Shown here: positions 33,701 through 42,013 of the stretch, one piece after another | How the letters are laid out: the number at the start of each line of letters is the position of its first letter | How positions within the stretch are numbered: the first letter of the stretch is position 1 | From: an uncultured euryarchaeote | GTDB lineage: Archaea; Thermoplasmatota; Poseidoniia; Poseidoniales; Poseidoniaceae | DNA: 64,000 bases | Assembly (NCBI GenBank): GCA_937892945.1 | Contig: CALBIL010000059.1 | Location: 49,457-113,456, forward strand | Reading direction: 5' to 3' | Position numbers and translations under genes: made by a program | The notes under the pieces: model-generated | Told to the model about the DNA's origin: nothing | Databases searched by the model: none | Seen by the model: only the letters and a program-made list of their open reading frames with translations

Positions 33701-34223
33701 TGTAGGTATTCCAAGCTCCTGTAATATTGACATCTTCACCACTTATCCCACTCGATTGTCCTGTGTTTTGAAGGTGCCACTGGTCAGGAAACTTTGGGTC
33801 GTTGGGCACCCAACGCGGGAGCATTTCCTGCTCTACCAAAGGATAGGCAGCCTCAATATCTCCATTCTCTCGGAGTTGAGTGAAAAGTTCGGGAGCAGTG
33901 GAAGGGTTGACATCAACAATCCATGCACCGGCTAGTTCTTTTGCAGGCTCACCAGCATACTCCGATGCAATGATGACCCATTGGTTCGCAGACTCTAATT
34001 GCGTTTCTGAATAGATTGAAAGGTCGCTTTTATGGGCGAGAGCCGCCTGAATTACGGGGGAATAAGAATCGACGATCCGTTCATCACTTGCTTCTAATAC
34101 TTCAGTTTCGAGAGATTCAGAAGAAAGAGAAGTAAATGCGCTTACCATTGGTGAGAGCAATGAACATACCAGTACAAACAGTATTGCACAAGTGCGCATA
34201 CTTCCTTGTCGAGCCTGTTCCAT
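30795..34223 (-). CDS. Kexin-like subtilase with P domain, TSP3/MopE-like acidic repeats and C-terminal membrane anchor
   Basis: 1142 residues from the ATG at 34223, which follows GAGGTAGTGC; the longer track start overlaps the neighbour. The signal peptide (CAILFVLVCSLLSPMVSAF) and a propeptide precede an S8 domain with D (VIGIVDDGLDWNHPDL), H (NNAHGTASAGVAAG), oxyanion N (ITWAAGNG) and S (GGTSSATPLVSG). A P domain follows (PHAFRGDLEIILTSPDG, SLDAWELILYG), as in kexin/furin. Then come calcium-type DTDGDGLSDG repeats alternating with MopE-like motifs (LNGIDDNCDGQWDEG). The protein ends with a membrane helix and a Pro-rich cytoplasmic tail. Likely a surface peptidase acting on proteins outside the cell. 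Confidence 0.93.
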   Translation of the reverse strand: MEQARQGSMRTCAILFVLVCSLLSPMVSAFTSLSSESLETEVLEASDERIVDSYSPVIQAALAHKSDLSIYSETQLESANQWVIIASEYAGEPAKELAGAWIVDVNPSTAPELFTQLRENGDIEAAYPLVEQEMLPRWVPNDPKFPDQWHLQNTGQSSGISGEDVNITGAWNTYRGAGIVIGIVDDGLDWNHPDLDNYYESTLDYDFCNNDADPTPSSNNAHGTASAGVAAGVGNNNIGVSGSAPEAGLAGLQLISCSTTDVRESSALGHERQNIDIYSNSWGPSDNGETLEAPGPLMLAAMENDALLGRNGLGNIITWAAGNGLTGDDNSNYDGYANLRYTIAVTAVSHNGDQSYYAEPGANILVASPSNGDNEGITTTDIEGSGGYTNNDYTDTFGGTSSATPLVSGIIALMLEANANLSWRDVQHILVLTSRQNDASDQSWNINGANHDVSHKYGYGVIDAGAAVSMAATWVSVANETSTTSGTLDCIQCDIPDNSANLVSVNVTVSEAILIENVDVIVDIPHAFRGDLEIILTSPDGTESVLSEKHDDSGNNYDNWRFSTVHHWDEDSRGEWTLTVEDQGNGDTGSLDAWELILYGTEIDLDTDGDNLTNANETEIYGTDPEDYDTDDDSIDDGAEVLVYGTDPLIADTDGDGLSDGVEIYVNGTDPLDNDTDDDLLLDGEEVLLYGTNPLIPDPDADIDDYYWFEDCNDTNAMVYPGALEVLNGIDDNCDGQWDEGFNATDTDNDGLSDYGEFHIYGTNLSTSDTDGDFLNDGQEVLIHLTDPLVKDNDSDMDGYYWFTDCNDTNASIFPNAQEILDGIDNNCDEEIDETFIGTDADADGLLDLVEFLETGTDPFDADTDDDGLRDGTEVITTLTNPFVPDPDADQDGFRWFLDCDDNDSSRSPNAIEDWNGVDENCDGEVDEGINRSDWIIVMPFETSILLNATNESLDLGVILDLDALAIQRLNLTSQWYRNQSMIGQGLFWGEVPHDCQSPTSPFSQELCALNGTVGPYELKVVLSDNTGSIEIKWLVTYTVWHPPVIEETDDEGALQTNENAWGFDSNTMIMALGSTVVLLTVILLFSRRQNSTSRQQVRPKQAPPLFIPPPKYADVPTAPDLAQMSQYAPPPSNDWETNRWK

Positions 34224-34230
34224 ATTAGCA

Positions 34231-34932
34231 CTACCTCTCTTCTGTTGGCAATTGGCCAGATAAGCGAAGAGCAAGTGCTTGCAGCGTTTCATCGTTCTTT
34301 TTCAAGGTCCGAATATATCTTGCAATAGTGTGGTTGGATTGAGCGAGGTCATCAATGGAGCCCACCCATTCCAGGGATTGGCTCGGGCGTGTTAAAGATG
34401 CAGAATCTGAAGAATGAACACTCCAAACCGAACAACCACTTCCGTCTTCAGATGCAGTCTGCAAGCACCATTGCTGCGGTAATGGAGATGCTTTGCACTT
34501 CAGAGAATGCCTTTCTGTGAACCGAACAAGACAATCATGTTCGATATACGGTGCTCCCATTTCCTCTAAGGCTTGTCGGGATTGCTCATCCTCGGCCCCC
34601 AATTGAAACCATACCAGTGGGAAGTCATCACGCTCAAAACGAATTATGAGTTTACGGATAACTGCCCGTGAACGTTCTGGGGCGAGGAACAAAACCACGA
34701 CTTTTGGTATGACTCCCTCATCGAGTTCAGGCCGTATCGGAAACCCTTCAATTGTAGCGCCTCCATCGTTGATATGAATCGGCGCAATAGCCCATCCGCG
34801 TCCTTTCAATTCAGACACAGCAGAATGAGCTGGCCGTTCTGTGTTGAGGCCAGCACCGTAGATATGAATGACATCAACCGAGGACAAGGTCGATGTGAGT
34901 TTGATAATATCGCCTTCATCCCGAGAATCCAT
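34231..34932 (-). CDS. CoA-binding-domain (CoA_binding_2-like) protein
   Basis: 233 residues from the ATG at 34932; the track start at 35031 overlaps the divergent nadC. The N-terminal half is a Rossmann-like fold as in CoA_binding_2 proteins (VDVIHIYGAGLNTERPAHSAVSEL, GWAIAPIHIN, VVVLFLAPERSRAVI, PLVWFQLGAEDEQSRQAL). The C-terminal 100 residues are unlike that family and hold scattered cysteines. It lies 7 bases upstream of the subtilase gene on the same strand. Function not known. Confidence 0.7.
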   Translation of the reverse strand: MDSRDEGDIIKLTSTLSSVDVIHIYGAGLNTERPAHSAVSELKGRGWAIAPIHINDGGATIEGFPIRPELDEGVIPKVVVLFLAPERSRAVIRKLIIRFERDDFPLVWFQLGAEDEQSRQALEEMGAPYIEHDCLVRFTERHSLKCKASPLPQQWCLQTASEDGSGCSVWSVHSSDSASLTRPSQSLEWVGSIDDLAQSNHTIARYIRTLKKNDETLQALALRLSGQLPTEER

Positions 34933-35001
34933 ATTCCACAATTTCACCGTTCCCCTTATCAAAACTTGTACAAGCACAGTCATCACCTGTAACTCATCTA
35001 T

Positions 35002-35976
35002 ATGTTTCAAGACACCAAACCCCCAGCACACTCCATGGCAGACCTAACGCGCCCCCCGCATGACCGGGGTCATGAGTTATGGACTGCTGAAGAAGGACCT
35101 TCTCGCTTGCTTTTAGGAAGTATTGACCGATGGGTGGGCGCTTTACTTGCTGACGATGGAATAAATATGCCTTTCATGGGGGGTTCACAGAACATCAACG
35201 CAACTCTCTTTGCGCGTGCTGATGGAATCATTGTTGGTACTGCAGCCGTGGACCATATGCTGCAAATCTGGGCACCATCCTTGAAAATATCATGGATGGC
35301 TAGTGACGGTAAAAAAGTGTCACAGGATGACGAAATTGCTCTTCTTTCAGGAGACCGAGAAACCCTTCTTGCTATGGAACGCAGCATTCTAAATTTGTTG
35401 GGGCAACTCTCTGGAATTGCAACTGAAGCAAAACGTTGGTCCGCTCGGGCTCCTGGTCAAATTGCTTGTACTCGAAAAACAGTATGGGGCCTGCTCGACA
35501 AATGGGCCGTCCATCTTGGCGGTGGATTGACGCATCGTTTGAACCGAGACGACGCCAAAATGTTGAAAGAAAACGACCTCGCCTCAATGTATGATGATGT
35601 AGATACACATGCAAGCCGTATCGTCGCCTACTTGCAAGAAGTATCTGCGAATGATTGTGGAGCTTTCCTTGAAATAGAGGTTCGAGAAGACAAAGAAGCC
35701 ATTCTGGCTGCTGCGACTTGGGCTCAACGTGAAGGAGAAACTCTCCCGAAATTGGTCATTATGTTGGATAATTTTGGACCTACTCGAAGTCGTGAAATTG
35801 TAACCCAATTAGTTGAGATGAATCTACGAGACCATATTTGCCTTGAAGCAAGTGGTGGAATTGTGTACGATCAACTCGATGACTGGCATGAAAGCGGAAT
35901 CGACGTCCTTTCAACAAGTGCAGTCAATCGAGGCGTTTCACCGCTCGATATTTCGATGATTGTCGATGGTGCTTGA
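35002..35976 (+). CDS. nadC: Nicotinate-nucleotide pyrophosphorylase (quinolinate phosphoribosyltransferase)
   Basis: 324 residues, slightly longer than typical NadC; a start at 35035 is an alternative. The PRPP/quinolinate-binding parts are present: LLAMERSILNLLGQLSGIAT, ARAPGQIACTRKTVWGLLDKWAVHLGGG (in pieces; TRKT-type motif), HRLNRDDAKMLKENDL, LEIEVREDKEA, IMLDNFGP and LEASGGI. It converts quinolinate and PRPP to nicotinate mononucleotide in NAD synthesis. It is followed after 9 bases by the phosphopantoate ligase, giving a cofactor operon. It diverges from the CoA-binding gene. Confidence 0.93.
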   Translation: MFQDTKPPAHSMADLTRPPHDRGHELWTAEEGPSRLLLGSIDRWVGALLADDGINMPFMGGSQNINATLFARADGIIVGTAAVDHMLQIWAPSLKISWMASDGKKVSQDDEIALLSGDRETLLAMERSILNLLGQLSGIATEAKRWSARAPGQIACTRKTVWGLLDKWAVHLGGGLTHRLNRDDAKMLKENDLASMYDDVDTHASRIVAYLQEVSANDCGAFLEIEVREDKEAILAAATWAQREGETLPKLVIMLDNFGPTRSREIVTQLVEMNLRDHICLEASGGIVYDQLDDWHESGIDVLSTSAVNRGVSPLDISMIVDGA

Positions 35977-35985
35977 GGGAACACA

Positions 35986-36753
35986 ATGACCGAAATCGCT
36001 GCAGACCCTAGTCACCCACGGTATCAATCCTTGTTGATGCGCCATCGTCTCGAAGAAGCCGAGAAAAAGGGAATGCTTGCCGGGAGTGCACTGATTGCAC
36101 ACGGTAGAGGCGAGGCATTCGATTACTTACTTGGGGAACAAACGATTCCAAGTGCATTAACAGCAACGAAGCAGGCGCTCGCTCTTTTGTCATCAGCAAA
36201 ACGCCCGGTGATCAGTCTCAATGGAAATGTCGTTGCTCTTGCTGGTAAAGAAGTGCTTCACCTCGCGCATCAACTCAAATGCCCTGTTGAAATCAATATC
36301 TTTTACCGAACACCAGAACGAATGAAAGCACTCCTTCTTCATCTCAATGAAATTAAACAACAAGAAAAATTGGATGTCGAAATACTCGGTGCTGAACCGG
36401 ATGCCCGAATTCCAGGGCTTGAAGGCCCTCGTGCCAAGTGTACAAAACAAGGGATTTTTGAATCGGATGTACTTCTTGTCCCTCTTGAAGATGGTGACCG
36501 TTGTGAGGCTTTAGTGGCCATGGGGAAACATGTTCTTGTCATTGATTTGAATCCTCTTTCGCGAACAGCTCGAATGGCATCTGTGACCATTGTAGACGAA
36601 TTATCTCGGGTGATCACAAACATGAACCAAATGCTTCGTTCTGATAACGCGGTCCAACCTGCCGAAAACTATCAAAACACTCAAATTATACAAGATGCGT
36701 TCTCTCACATCGCATCTTTTCTTTCCTTGGAAGGAAAAAAACAAGATGCATAG
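35986..36753 (+). CDS. Archaeal 4-phosphopantoate--beta-alanine ligase
   Basis: 255 residues, the family's usual length (formerly DUF137). The diagnostic segments are AHGRGEAFDYLLGEQT, RPVISLNGNVVALAG, DVLLVPLEDGDRCEALVAMGK, VLVIDLNPLSRTARMA and IVDELSR. In archaea this enzyme joins 4-phosphopantoate and beta-alanine to make 4-phosphopantothenate, replacing the bacterial PanC/CoaA order in CoA synthesis. It directly follows nadC with a 9-base gap and a short GAGGGAACACA upstream of its start, so NAD and CoA synthesis genes are linked. Confidence 0.92.
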   Translation: MTEIAADPSHPRYQSLLMRHRLEEAEKKGMLAGSALIAHGRGEAFDYLLGEQTIPSALTATKQALALLSSAKRPVISLNGNVVALAGKEVLHLAHQLKCPVEINIFYRTPERMKALLLHLNEIKQQEKLDVEILGAEPDARIPGLEGPRAKCTKQGIFESDVLLVPLEDGDRCEALVAMGKHVLVIDLNPLSRTARMASVTIVDELSRVITNMNQMLRSDNAVQPAENYQNTQIIQDAFSHIASFLSLEGKKQDA

Positions 36754-36765
36754 AGCGTATTTGAG

Positions 36766-36780
36766 GCAGACTGCATCTGC
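36766..36780. terminator. Hairpin between convergent genes
   Basis: GCAGA-CTGCA-TCTGC, a 5-base stem between the stops of the phosphopantoate ligase and the IPM-dehydrogenase-like gene. It may act as a bidirectional transcript end. Weak evidence. Confidence 0.25.
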
Positions 36781-36790
36781 GCTAAGATAC

Positions 36791-37975
36791 TTAGAATGTG
36801 TTTTGCAACTTTGTTGCAAGTCGAGCAGCAATACTTTCTCCAACACTTGAACATGAAGCATCGCCGCCCAAGTCATAGGTGAGTCCTTTTCCATCTCGCA
36901 AATGGTCAGCAACACTTTCGTCGATAAGACTGCCAATTACAGTCAATTCATCATCGTTATTTTTACGACCCAGCCAGTTCATCATCAACTGAATTGAATT
37001 GATACTTGCAATTGGATTGACTTTATTCATCCCTGCATATTTTGGGGCCGAACCGTGAACGGGTTCAAAGAATGCGTGATCATCTCCTATGTTTCCAGAT
37101 GCAGCCATGCCCATTCCACCTTGGAGGACAGCACCCAAATCAGTTGCAATATCCCCGAACATGTTTGAAGTCACAACGACATCGTAACTCTCAGGGCTTC
37201 GAGTGAGCCATTGAGTAAACGCATCGATGTATCCGTAATCGAGTTCCGTACCTGGGTAATCTGTAGCCACTTTGTCGAACGTTCGTCGGAATAACTGACA
37301 TCCACGGGTTACGTTGGATTTATCGATACATGAAACGCGCTTTTGACCATCGATTGGTGCTCCATCTCGTGTTTCAGCAATTTCGAAACCCATCCGAATA
37401 AGGCGTTCACTACCATGTTCAGAGATTGGACGTGGATCGTAAGCAACTTCACCTTTCAGGCCAGGGAATGTCATTTCCGGAGGTTCGTAAGGTGGGCGAC
37501 CCATGGCACGGTCAGCACTGCGTCGAAGAAGAGAATGATACAATCCTTCTGTGTTTTCCCGTAGAATGGTCATGTCAACCAGTCCTGGCTGCCAGATTTG
37601 AGTAAATTTGCCATGAACTTTGTGTGGAACTCCTTCATAGAGTTTGATTGGTCGAAGATTCGCATAGAGATCCAAGCCACTTCGTAGTCCAAGAATAACT
37701 GAGCCACCAGCGAGGTCGCCGTTCGGGAGGGTTGCGCCAGGATAGCCAATTGCTCCGAGATACAAAGCATCGACATCTTCGCGACAGAAATCAAATGATC
37801 CTTCGGCCCACTCTTCTCCAGTTTCAAGGTAGTGTTGGCCACCGCATTGAATGACCGTTTGCTCAAAACCTTGGTTTGTATGTTGTTCAATCGTGTCGAG
37901 AATTCTTTGAGCCTCAAGTGCAACTTCTCGACCGGTTCCGTCGCCCGGCAATATTCCTATACGATAGTCTGCCAT
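36791..37975 (-). CDS. Isopropylmalate/isocitrate dehydrogenase-family enzyme
   Basis: 394 residues from the ATG at 37975; an ATG four codons earlier is possible. Family features are GILPGDGTGREVALEA at the N-terminus, the substrate-binding GLDLYANLRPIKLY and ILRENTEGLY, the metal-binding DVVVTSNMFGDIATDL and the cofactor-binding EPVHGSAPKYAGMNKVNPIA. GSAPKYAG is compatible with NAD use. It may be LeuB (leucine synthesis), an isocitrate dehydrogenase or tartrate dehydrogenase. A minus-strand TATA-like TTGATAAAAGG at about 38010-38022 would place the transcript start almost at the ATG, suggesting a leaderless mRNA. Confidence 0.88.
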   Translation of the reverse strand: MADYRIGILPGDGTGREVALEAQRILDTIEQHTNQGFEQTVIQCGGQHYLETGEEWAEGSFDFCREDVDALYLGAIGYPGATLPNGDLAGGSVILGLRSGLDLYANLRPIKLYEGVPHKVHGKFTQIWQPGLVDMTILRENTEGLYHSLLRRSADRAMGRPPYEPPEMTFPGLKGEVAYDPRPISEHGSERLIRMGFEIAETRDGAPIDGQKRVSCIDKSNVTRGCQLFRRTFDKVATDYPGTELDYGYIDAFTQWLTRSPESYDVVVTSNMFGDIATDLGAVLQGGMGMAASGNIGDDHAFFEPVHGSAPKYAGMNKVNPIASINSIQLMMNWLGRKNNDDELTVIGSLIDESVADHLRDGKGLTYDLGGDASCSSVGESIAARLATKLQNTF

Positions 37976-38200
37976 GTTTTTTCGCATGGGTAACCCCTAC
38001 ATGAACGCGCCCCCTTTTATCAAAGGCCCTCCCGATTCAACGACTTCTTCATTTGAGCCGTTGGCCATCCCACGAGGTATGTGTCCAGTGCAGTCTTCCT
38101 TTGGAGAGAGTATGAGAGGCGTGCATGGGTTCTGCAATGGAATCCAAGGTCCCCCTCAAACGAGAGGTTTCATAGGCCGTCATCAGTGAGAGTAGGTAAT

Positions 38201-38848
38201 ATGAGTGACAAACATCACAAGGTTTCCGAGGGGCACATTGCTGTCGATCAAATGCCAGAAAAGGTGCAACGCTTGGTCGAAGTTATGAGGGGCGTCAATC
38301 CGACTTGGAGTCTTGAAAAATGGCTGACAGAGCAAGCGGCCTTGGCCCTTGAACTGATTTCCATCGATTTGTCACGTGAAAAAGTGATTATAGAACAAAG
38401 ATTACACCGACTTGAAGCGATAGGACGGCGATTAGACGTACTTGACGATCAAGATAATGACCCCTTTCAACGTAATATCTTCGATTGTTTCGACCTTGAA
38501 GTCGACCCGAGTTTGAACGGCCTCGGAAAGCGAACGGCAAACAGTGAGGATAGCATTGAACTTACGAGAAATGCCGAGATTGTCATGCATCCTGCTAACA
38601 ATTTTCTCGAGTTACTACCCGATGAGGAAAGTGACGACCCCCTTCTCGCTGTTGTATGCCAAATGTTACTCATACATGTGGAAACTGAACTCTCGCAAGG
38701 ACAACAGTGTGCAACGCTTGAAACGATATTCAAACACTTGAACTCCAGCGGTATTAGTCCAGAGGAAATCGACGAGGCACTGGACCATTTACTCATGAAT
38801 GGCACCTTAATTGAAATCGATGACGACTGTTTCGTTCCAATGAGCTGA
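38201..38848 (+). CDS. Hypothetical helical acidic protein
   Basis: 215 residues from the ATG at 38201, preceded by GAGTAGGTAAT. The track start at 38081 is rejected because the added 40 residues look like untranslated leader. The N-terminal part (LVEVMRGVNPTWSLEKWLTEQAA in part) is helical. The C-terminal 80 residues resemble a small winged-helix-like fold (TLETIFKHLNSSGISPEEIDEAL, GTLIEIDDDCFV). No family is recognised. The two small membrane-protein genes follow closely on the same strand. Confidence 0.65.
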   Translation: MSDKHHKVSEGHIAVDQMPEKVQRLVEVMRGVNPTWSLEKWLTEQAALALELISIDLSREKVIIEQRLHRLEAIGRRLDVLDDQDNDPFQRNIFDCFDLEVDPSLNGLGKRTANSEDSIELTRNAEIVMHPANNFLELLPDEESDDPLLAVVCQMLLIHVETELSQGQQCATLETIFKHLNSSGISPEEIDEALDHLLMNGTLIEIDDDCFVPMS

Positions 38849-38887
38849 TTCCGACATCTTGACAGGAAAGTACTTCTTGGGCGTTCT

Positions 38888-39202
38888 ATGGCCACTAAAA
38901 AAGAAGGCGCAAAGCGCCTTCTCGACACTTTGGATTCAAAGGGTAAGTTGCAAAACAGACTTCGGTTTGCGATCAGCCAAGGTGTACTTTTGAGTATTCT
39001 CATCGGTTACTTCACGGAACAATGGCGTTTTGGCCTAGCAGCTCTCCTTTTATTCGGCTTATTGATTCAATTTTCATTTGAAAGAATGAAAAACAGTATT
39101 GAAGCAAGTCAGATTCAAGCAATTACAGACCTCGGTTGGAAAGATACTTCACTTTCCGATGAAGAGTACAGGGTTCGCCTCATGAAGGTACTCAATGGAT
39201 GA
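38888..39202 (+). CDS. Small two-pass membrane protein
   Basis: 104 residues. A basic start (ATKKEGAKRLLD) precedes two adjacent membrane helices (LRFAISQGVLLSILIGYF and WRFGLAALLLFGLLIQFSF). A short cytoplasmic helix follows (LSDEEYRVRLMKVLNG). Its stop overlaps the start of the next gene (ATGATGA), so the two membrane proteins are probably co-translated and may interact. Unknown family. Confidence 0.65.
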   Translation: MATKKEGAKRLLDTLDSKGKLQNRLRFAISQGVLLSILIGYFTEQWRFGLAALLLFGLLIQFSFERMKNSIEASQIQAITDLGWKDTSLSDEEYRVRLMKVLNG

Positions 39203-39909
39203 TGATTCCCATGCAAGATCCGAGTGCTTACTTTCTTCAGCAGTATCGGTTTGAAACTTCAAGAAAGCAACAGTTGCGTTTACGTGTTTTCGTTCTCATT
39301 GTTTCGATACTCATTCTTGGGGCAGTTGGATGGTTCAACTCATCGCTCTCTCTCTCTCTGACGATTGTATTCCAAAGTATAGCAATCGGAAGTGTACTTC
39401 TCTTGGCTTTTTCAGCACAAAGAAAGGCCATTGAGCGGCAAGATGCACTCTTTATGTTGCTTGAAGTCGACCCAACTTTACTCGAACAATCAAATCGAAT
39501 GGAACTGGCTTTTCAAGCTGTACAAGCTGGAGATTTACAATCAATCCAAGTTTCGAAAACACAGCGGCGTAACCGTGGTTCGGATGAAAAAGGATTCACT
39601 TCAGGCCGAACTGAGTCACATTTCGATACTTTGCAACCCCGAAGAGATGCAGCTCTTTCTGAGTCATCCTATGAGGGGCTTGAAGATGATTTACGCCCAT
39701 CTGAACTTTTAGTGAATGAAGCCAATGCCCGATATGGCGAAAAAGCCCAACAGCGATGGCAAGACGCTGAATCCAAAGACATCGACCTCATTGAATCGGG
39801 TGTTGAAAAGTTAGGTGATTTAGTTAAAACGGATTGGTTTGAGAAGAATGCAAAGGATGGCGCAGTCCAAGATTTAATCGATTCTAAAACCACTGACCAA
39901 GAATATTGA
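39199..39909 (+). CDS. Two-pass membrane protein with charged tail, coupled to the preceding gene
   Basis: 236 residues. Two helices lie near residues 25-70 (LRVFVLIVSILILGAVGWF and LTIVFQSIAIGSVLLLAFSA). The rest is a soluble, charged cytoplasmic region with a cluster rich in Arg/Ser (TQRRNRGSDEKG). No motif recognised. It overlaps the upstream two-pass gene by four bases and is followed after 36 bases by the RmlA-like gene, so it may belong to the same operon. Confidence 0.65.
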   Translation: MMIPMQDPSAYFLQQYRFETSRKQQLRLRVFVLIVSILILGAVGWFNSSLSLSLTIVFQSIAIGSVLLLAFSAQRKAIERQDALFMLLEVDPTLLEQSNRMELAFQAVQAGDLQSIQVSKTQRRNRGSDEKGFTSGRTESHFDTLQPRRDAALSESSYEGLEDDLRPSELLVNEANARYGEKAQQRWQDAESKDIDLIESGVEKLGDLVKTDWFEKNAKDGAVQDLIDSKTTDQEY

Positions 39910-39945
39910 GGCAACCCCAATAACTACGACTGCCTCGGATGAGGT

Positions 39946-40704
39946 ATGATGACCAACGCCATCTTGGTTGCTGGTGGTCGAGGAAGCCGGTTGTATCCTT
40001 TCACGAGATACACCCAGAAAACCCTCTTGCCATTGTACAACCGTCCGGTGATTGATTTTGCCTTAGCCACAATCCGTCGCGCTGGTGTCAAAAACATCAC
40101 CATTATTTCAAACGAATTCATGGGGCAAATCGCTCAACATGTGGGTGGAGGATTTGAGGATGAGAAAATTCACTATGTGCTCGAAGAAGAACCCCTCGGC
40201 GTTGGCCATGCCCTCAACCTCGCTCGCTCATACAATCAAGATTGTCGTGTTCTCGTGTACTTTTCTGACAACATTACAACCCTTGAGCTGACCGATGAAG
40301 TGAACCGATTCAACAGCACTGAGAAAGAACCTGGTTGTGTATTGCTCGCACGTGAAGAGCAACACCCAGAAGCATTCGGAGTCGCAGTTCTTGATGAAAG
40401 TGGAAATGTCATAGACATTGTCGAGAAACCAGAGAATCCTCCTTCGAATCTTGCGATTGGAGGAATCTATCTGTTTGATGAAAACTTTTGGGCGTATTTG
40501 GATTTAGCAATGTCGCGACATGGTGAGCACTTTTCCATTTCGGATGTTACCCGTCAATACATACAACTCGGTAAGGCAAAACTCCTCTCGGTCGGAGAAG
40601 AAACATGGGTTGATTGTGGTACGCCAGAAACCCTCCTACTTGCGTCTCAAATGGTCAAAGATGGTAAATTAAATCCGAACCCGCACCGAGAACCCTCACC
40701 GTAA
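39946..40704 (+). CDS. RmlA-like sugar-1-phosphate nucleotidyltransferase
   Basis: 252 residues. The nucleotidyltransferase signature [34 protein letters not shown] (in pieces) is at the very N-terminus. The RmlA-type features are [28 protein letters not shown] and a C-terminal [14 protein letters not shown]. It would make dTDP-glucose or a UDP-sugar from the sugar-1-phosphate. It begins a short cluster with a UDP-sugar dehydrogenase and a GtrA-like membrane protein, consistent with surface glycan or lipid-linked sugar synthesis. The sugar is not determinable by eye. Confidence 0.88.
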   Translation: MMTNAILVAGGRGSRLYPFTRYTQKTLLPLYNRPVIDFALATIRRAGVKNITIISNEFMGQIAQHVGGGFEDEKIHYVLEEEPLGVGHALNLARSYNQDCRVLVYFSDNITTLELTDEVNRFNSTEKEPGCVLLAREEQHPEAFGVAVLDESGNVIDIVEKPENPPSNLAIGGIYLFDENFWAYLDLAMSRHGEHFSISDVTRQYIQLGKAKLLSVGEETWVDCGTPETLLLASQMVKDGKLNPNPHREPSP

Positions 40705-40751
40705 AACCCCTTTACCAATTCCTTCATATCGGTGTGCATGACCCTTTGACC

Positions 40752-41576
40752 ATGAAGGTCGGCATTATCGGCGCAGGAATGGTCGGAGGCGCCATCGAGA
40801 TTTGTTTCGCAGATGCCCATGAATTGTTTGTTCACGACCCTGCACGAGGCACCCAGTTATCCGATGTAACGGATCATGTAGATTTTGCATATATTGCTGT
40901 ACCAACTCCTCCGCACCCCGATACCGGGGCGTGCGATACTCGTATTGTCGAGAGCGTTTTAGATGAATTGCCGGCTGGTTTCACTGCAGTCATCAAGAGT
41001 TCAGTTGTTCCTGGAACTACTGAATCGTACCACGAACGTTATCCACACCTCAAAATCGCTTATTCCCCGGAGTTTTTGGTTGAACGTCAACGCCTCGAAG
41101 ACTTTGCAAATCAGGACTTACTTGTCTGCGGAACACACCATGCTGATGTTGCAGAACGGGTTTTCTCACAACACAAAGAAGCCGGCGTACTCCGCCAAGA
41201 AAATCTTTTCCATGTCACCCCAACACAAGCTGAATTAGTCAAATACACCAAAAACACATTTTATGCAATGAAAGTAATTTTCGCCAACCAGATGTATGAT
41301 ATTTGCCAGGGAATGGGTGAAGATTGGTACACAATTCGGGACATGATTACTGCCGAACAAGCCCAGCCAATTGGCCCTTCTCACCTTGATCCGATTTTCG
41401 GACTTAACCGCGGCTTTGGCGGTAAATGCCTTCCGAAGGATTCACAGGCTCTTGGCGTATTAGCAGAATCGTTGGATTGTAAATACGAATTTATGGATGC
41501 GATTCAAATTGACAATTCTAAACTTCGCAATGTATTGACGGGGAAACCCAGCGATGTCATTACAAATGACGATTGA
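40752..41576 (+). CDS. Short UDP-glucose/GDP-mannose dehydrogenase-family protein
   Basis: 274 residues from the ATG at 40752 ([21 protein letters not shown], a Rossmann start). The NAD-binding domain and the central domain are present: [40 protein letters not shown] and the active-site cysteine in [14 protein letters not shown]. The C-terminal UDP-binding domain of about 130 residues found in normal family members is missing; the frame ends cleanly with no visible frameshift. It may be a divergent short form with a different substrate. It sits 47 bases after the RmlA-like gene. Confidence 0.85.
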   Translation: MKVGIIGAGMVGGAIEICFADAHELFVHDPARGTQLSDVTDHVDFAYIAVPTPPHPDTGACDTRIVESVLDELPAGFTAVIKSSVVPGTTESYHERYPHLKIAYSPEFLVERQRLEDFANQDLLVCGTHHADVAERVFSQHKEAGVLRQENLFHVTPTQAELVKYTKNTFYAMKVIFANQMYDICQGMGEDWYTIRDMITAEQAQPIGPSHLDPIFGLNRGFGGKCLPKDSQALGVLAESLDCKYEFMDAIQIDNSKLRNVLTGKPSDVITNDD

Positions 41577-41586
41577 GGATACCACG

Positions 41587-42012
41587 ATGAATCGTCCCAA
41601 AGTAGCAGAAGTTCTTCCAAGAGGAACGTTGCAACGTTTTGGAATAGCCGGTGGATTCAACACCTTTCTGTTCTGGGTCATCTGGGAGATTCTTCGCTCA
41701 ACTTTCCTTCTTGATCTTCTCAACGAAACGGCGATGTGGTCGATTTCGTGGGCCATTTCGAGTATATTCGCTCATTTTGTTCACCGAACTTTTACATTCG
41801 ATGGCCGGAAGAATGTCAAGAATACCATTCTCGGAGCGCTTTCCGTCTATGCCTTTGGAATGGCAGGCTCAACCCTTTCGTATGATGCTCTGATTACTCT
41901 TTTTGATGTACCAATTCGGTTGATATTCCTCATTAACATGCTTGGCTGGGGACTGTTCACTTGGGCCACAATGCGATGGTTTGTCTTCGGATATACTTCT
42001 GAAGAAGAGTGA
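41587..42012 (+). CDS. GtrA-like membrane protein
   Basis: 141 residues from the ATG at 41587, just after GAGGATACCAC. The track start at 41554 overlaps the dehydrogenase and is less likely. Four membrane helices are expected (IAGGFNTFLFWVIWEILR, MWSISWAISSIFAHFVHRTFTF, VYAFGMAGSTLSYDALITLF, LIFLINMLGWGLFTWATMRWFVF). HRTFTF and RWFVF are typical GtrA segments. GtrA proteins are thought to move polyprenyl-linked sugars across the membrane, which fits the sugar-nucleotide genes beside it. Confidence 0.8.
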   Translation: MNRPKVAEVLPRGTLQRFGIAGGFNTFLFWVIWEILRSTFLLDLLNETAMWSISWAISSIFAHFVHRTFTFDGRKNVKNTILGALSVYAFGMAGSTLSYDALITLFDVPIRLIFLINMLGWGLFTWATMRWFVFGYTSEEE

Positions 42013-42013
42013 A

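Noticed and set aside
37974-38189. 71-residue plus-strand ORF between divergent genes
   Set aside because: Proline/glycine-rich with no SD and no protein-like pattern; the region more likely holds divergent promoters.
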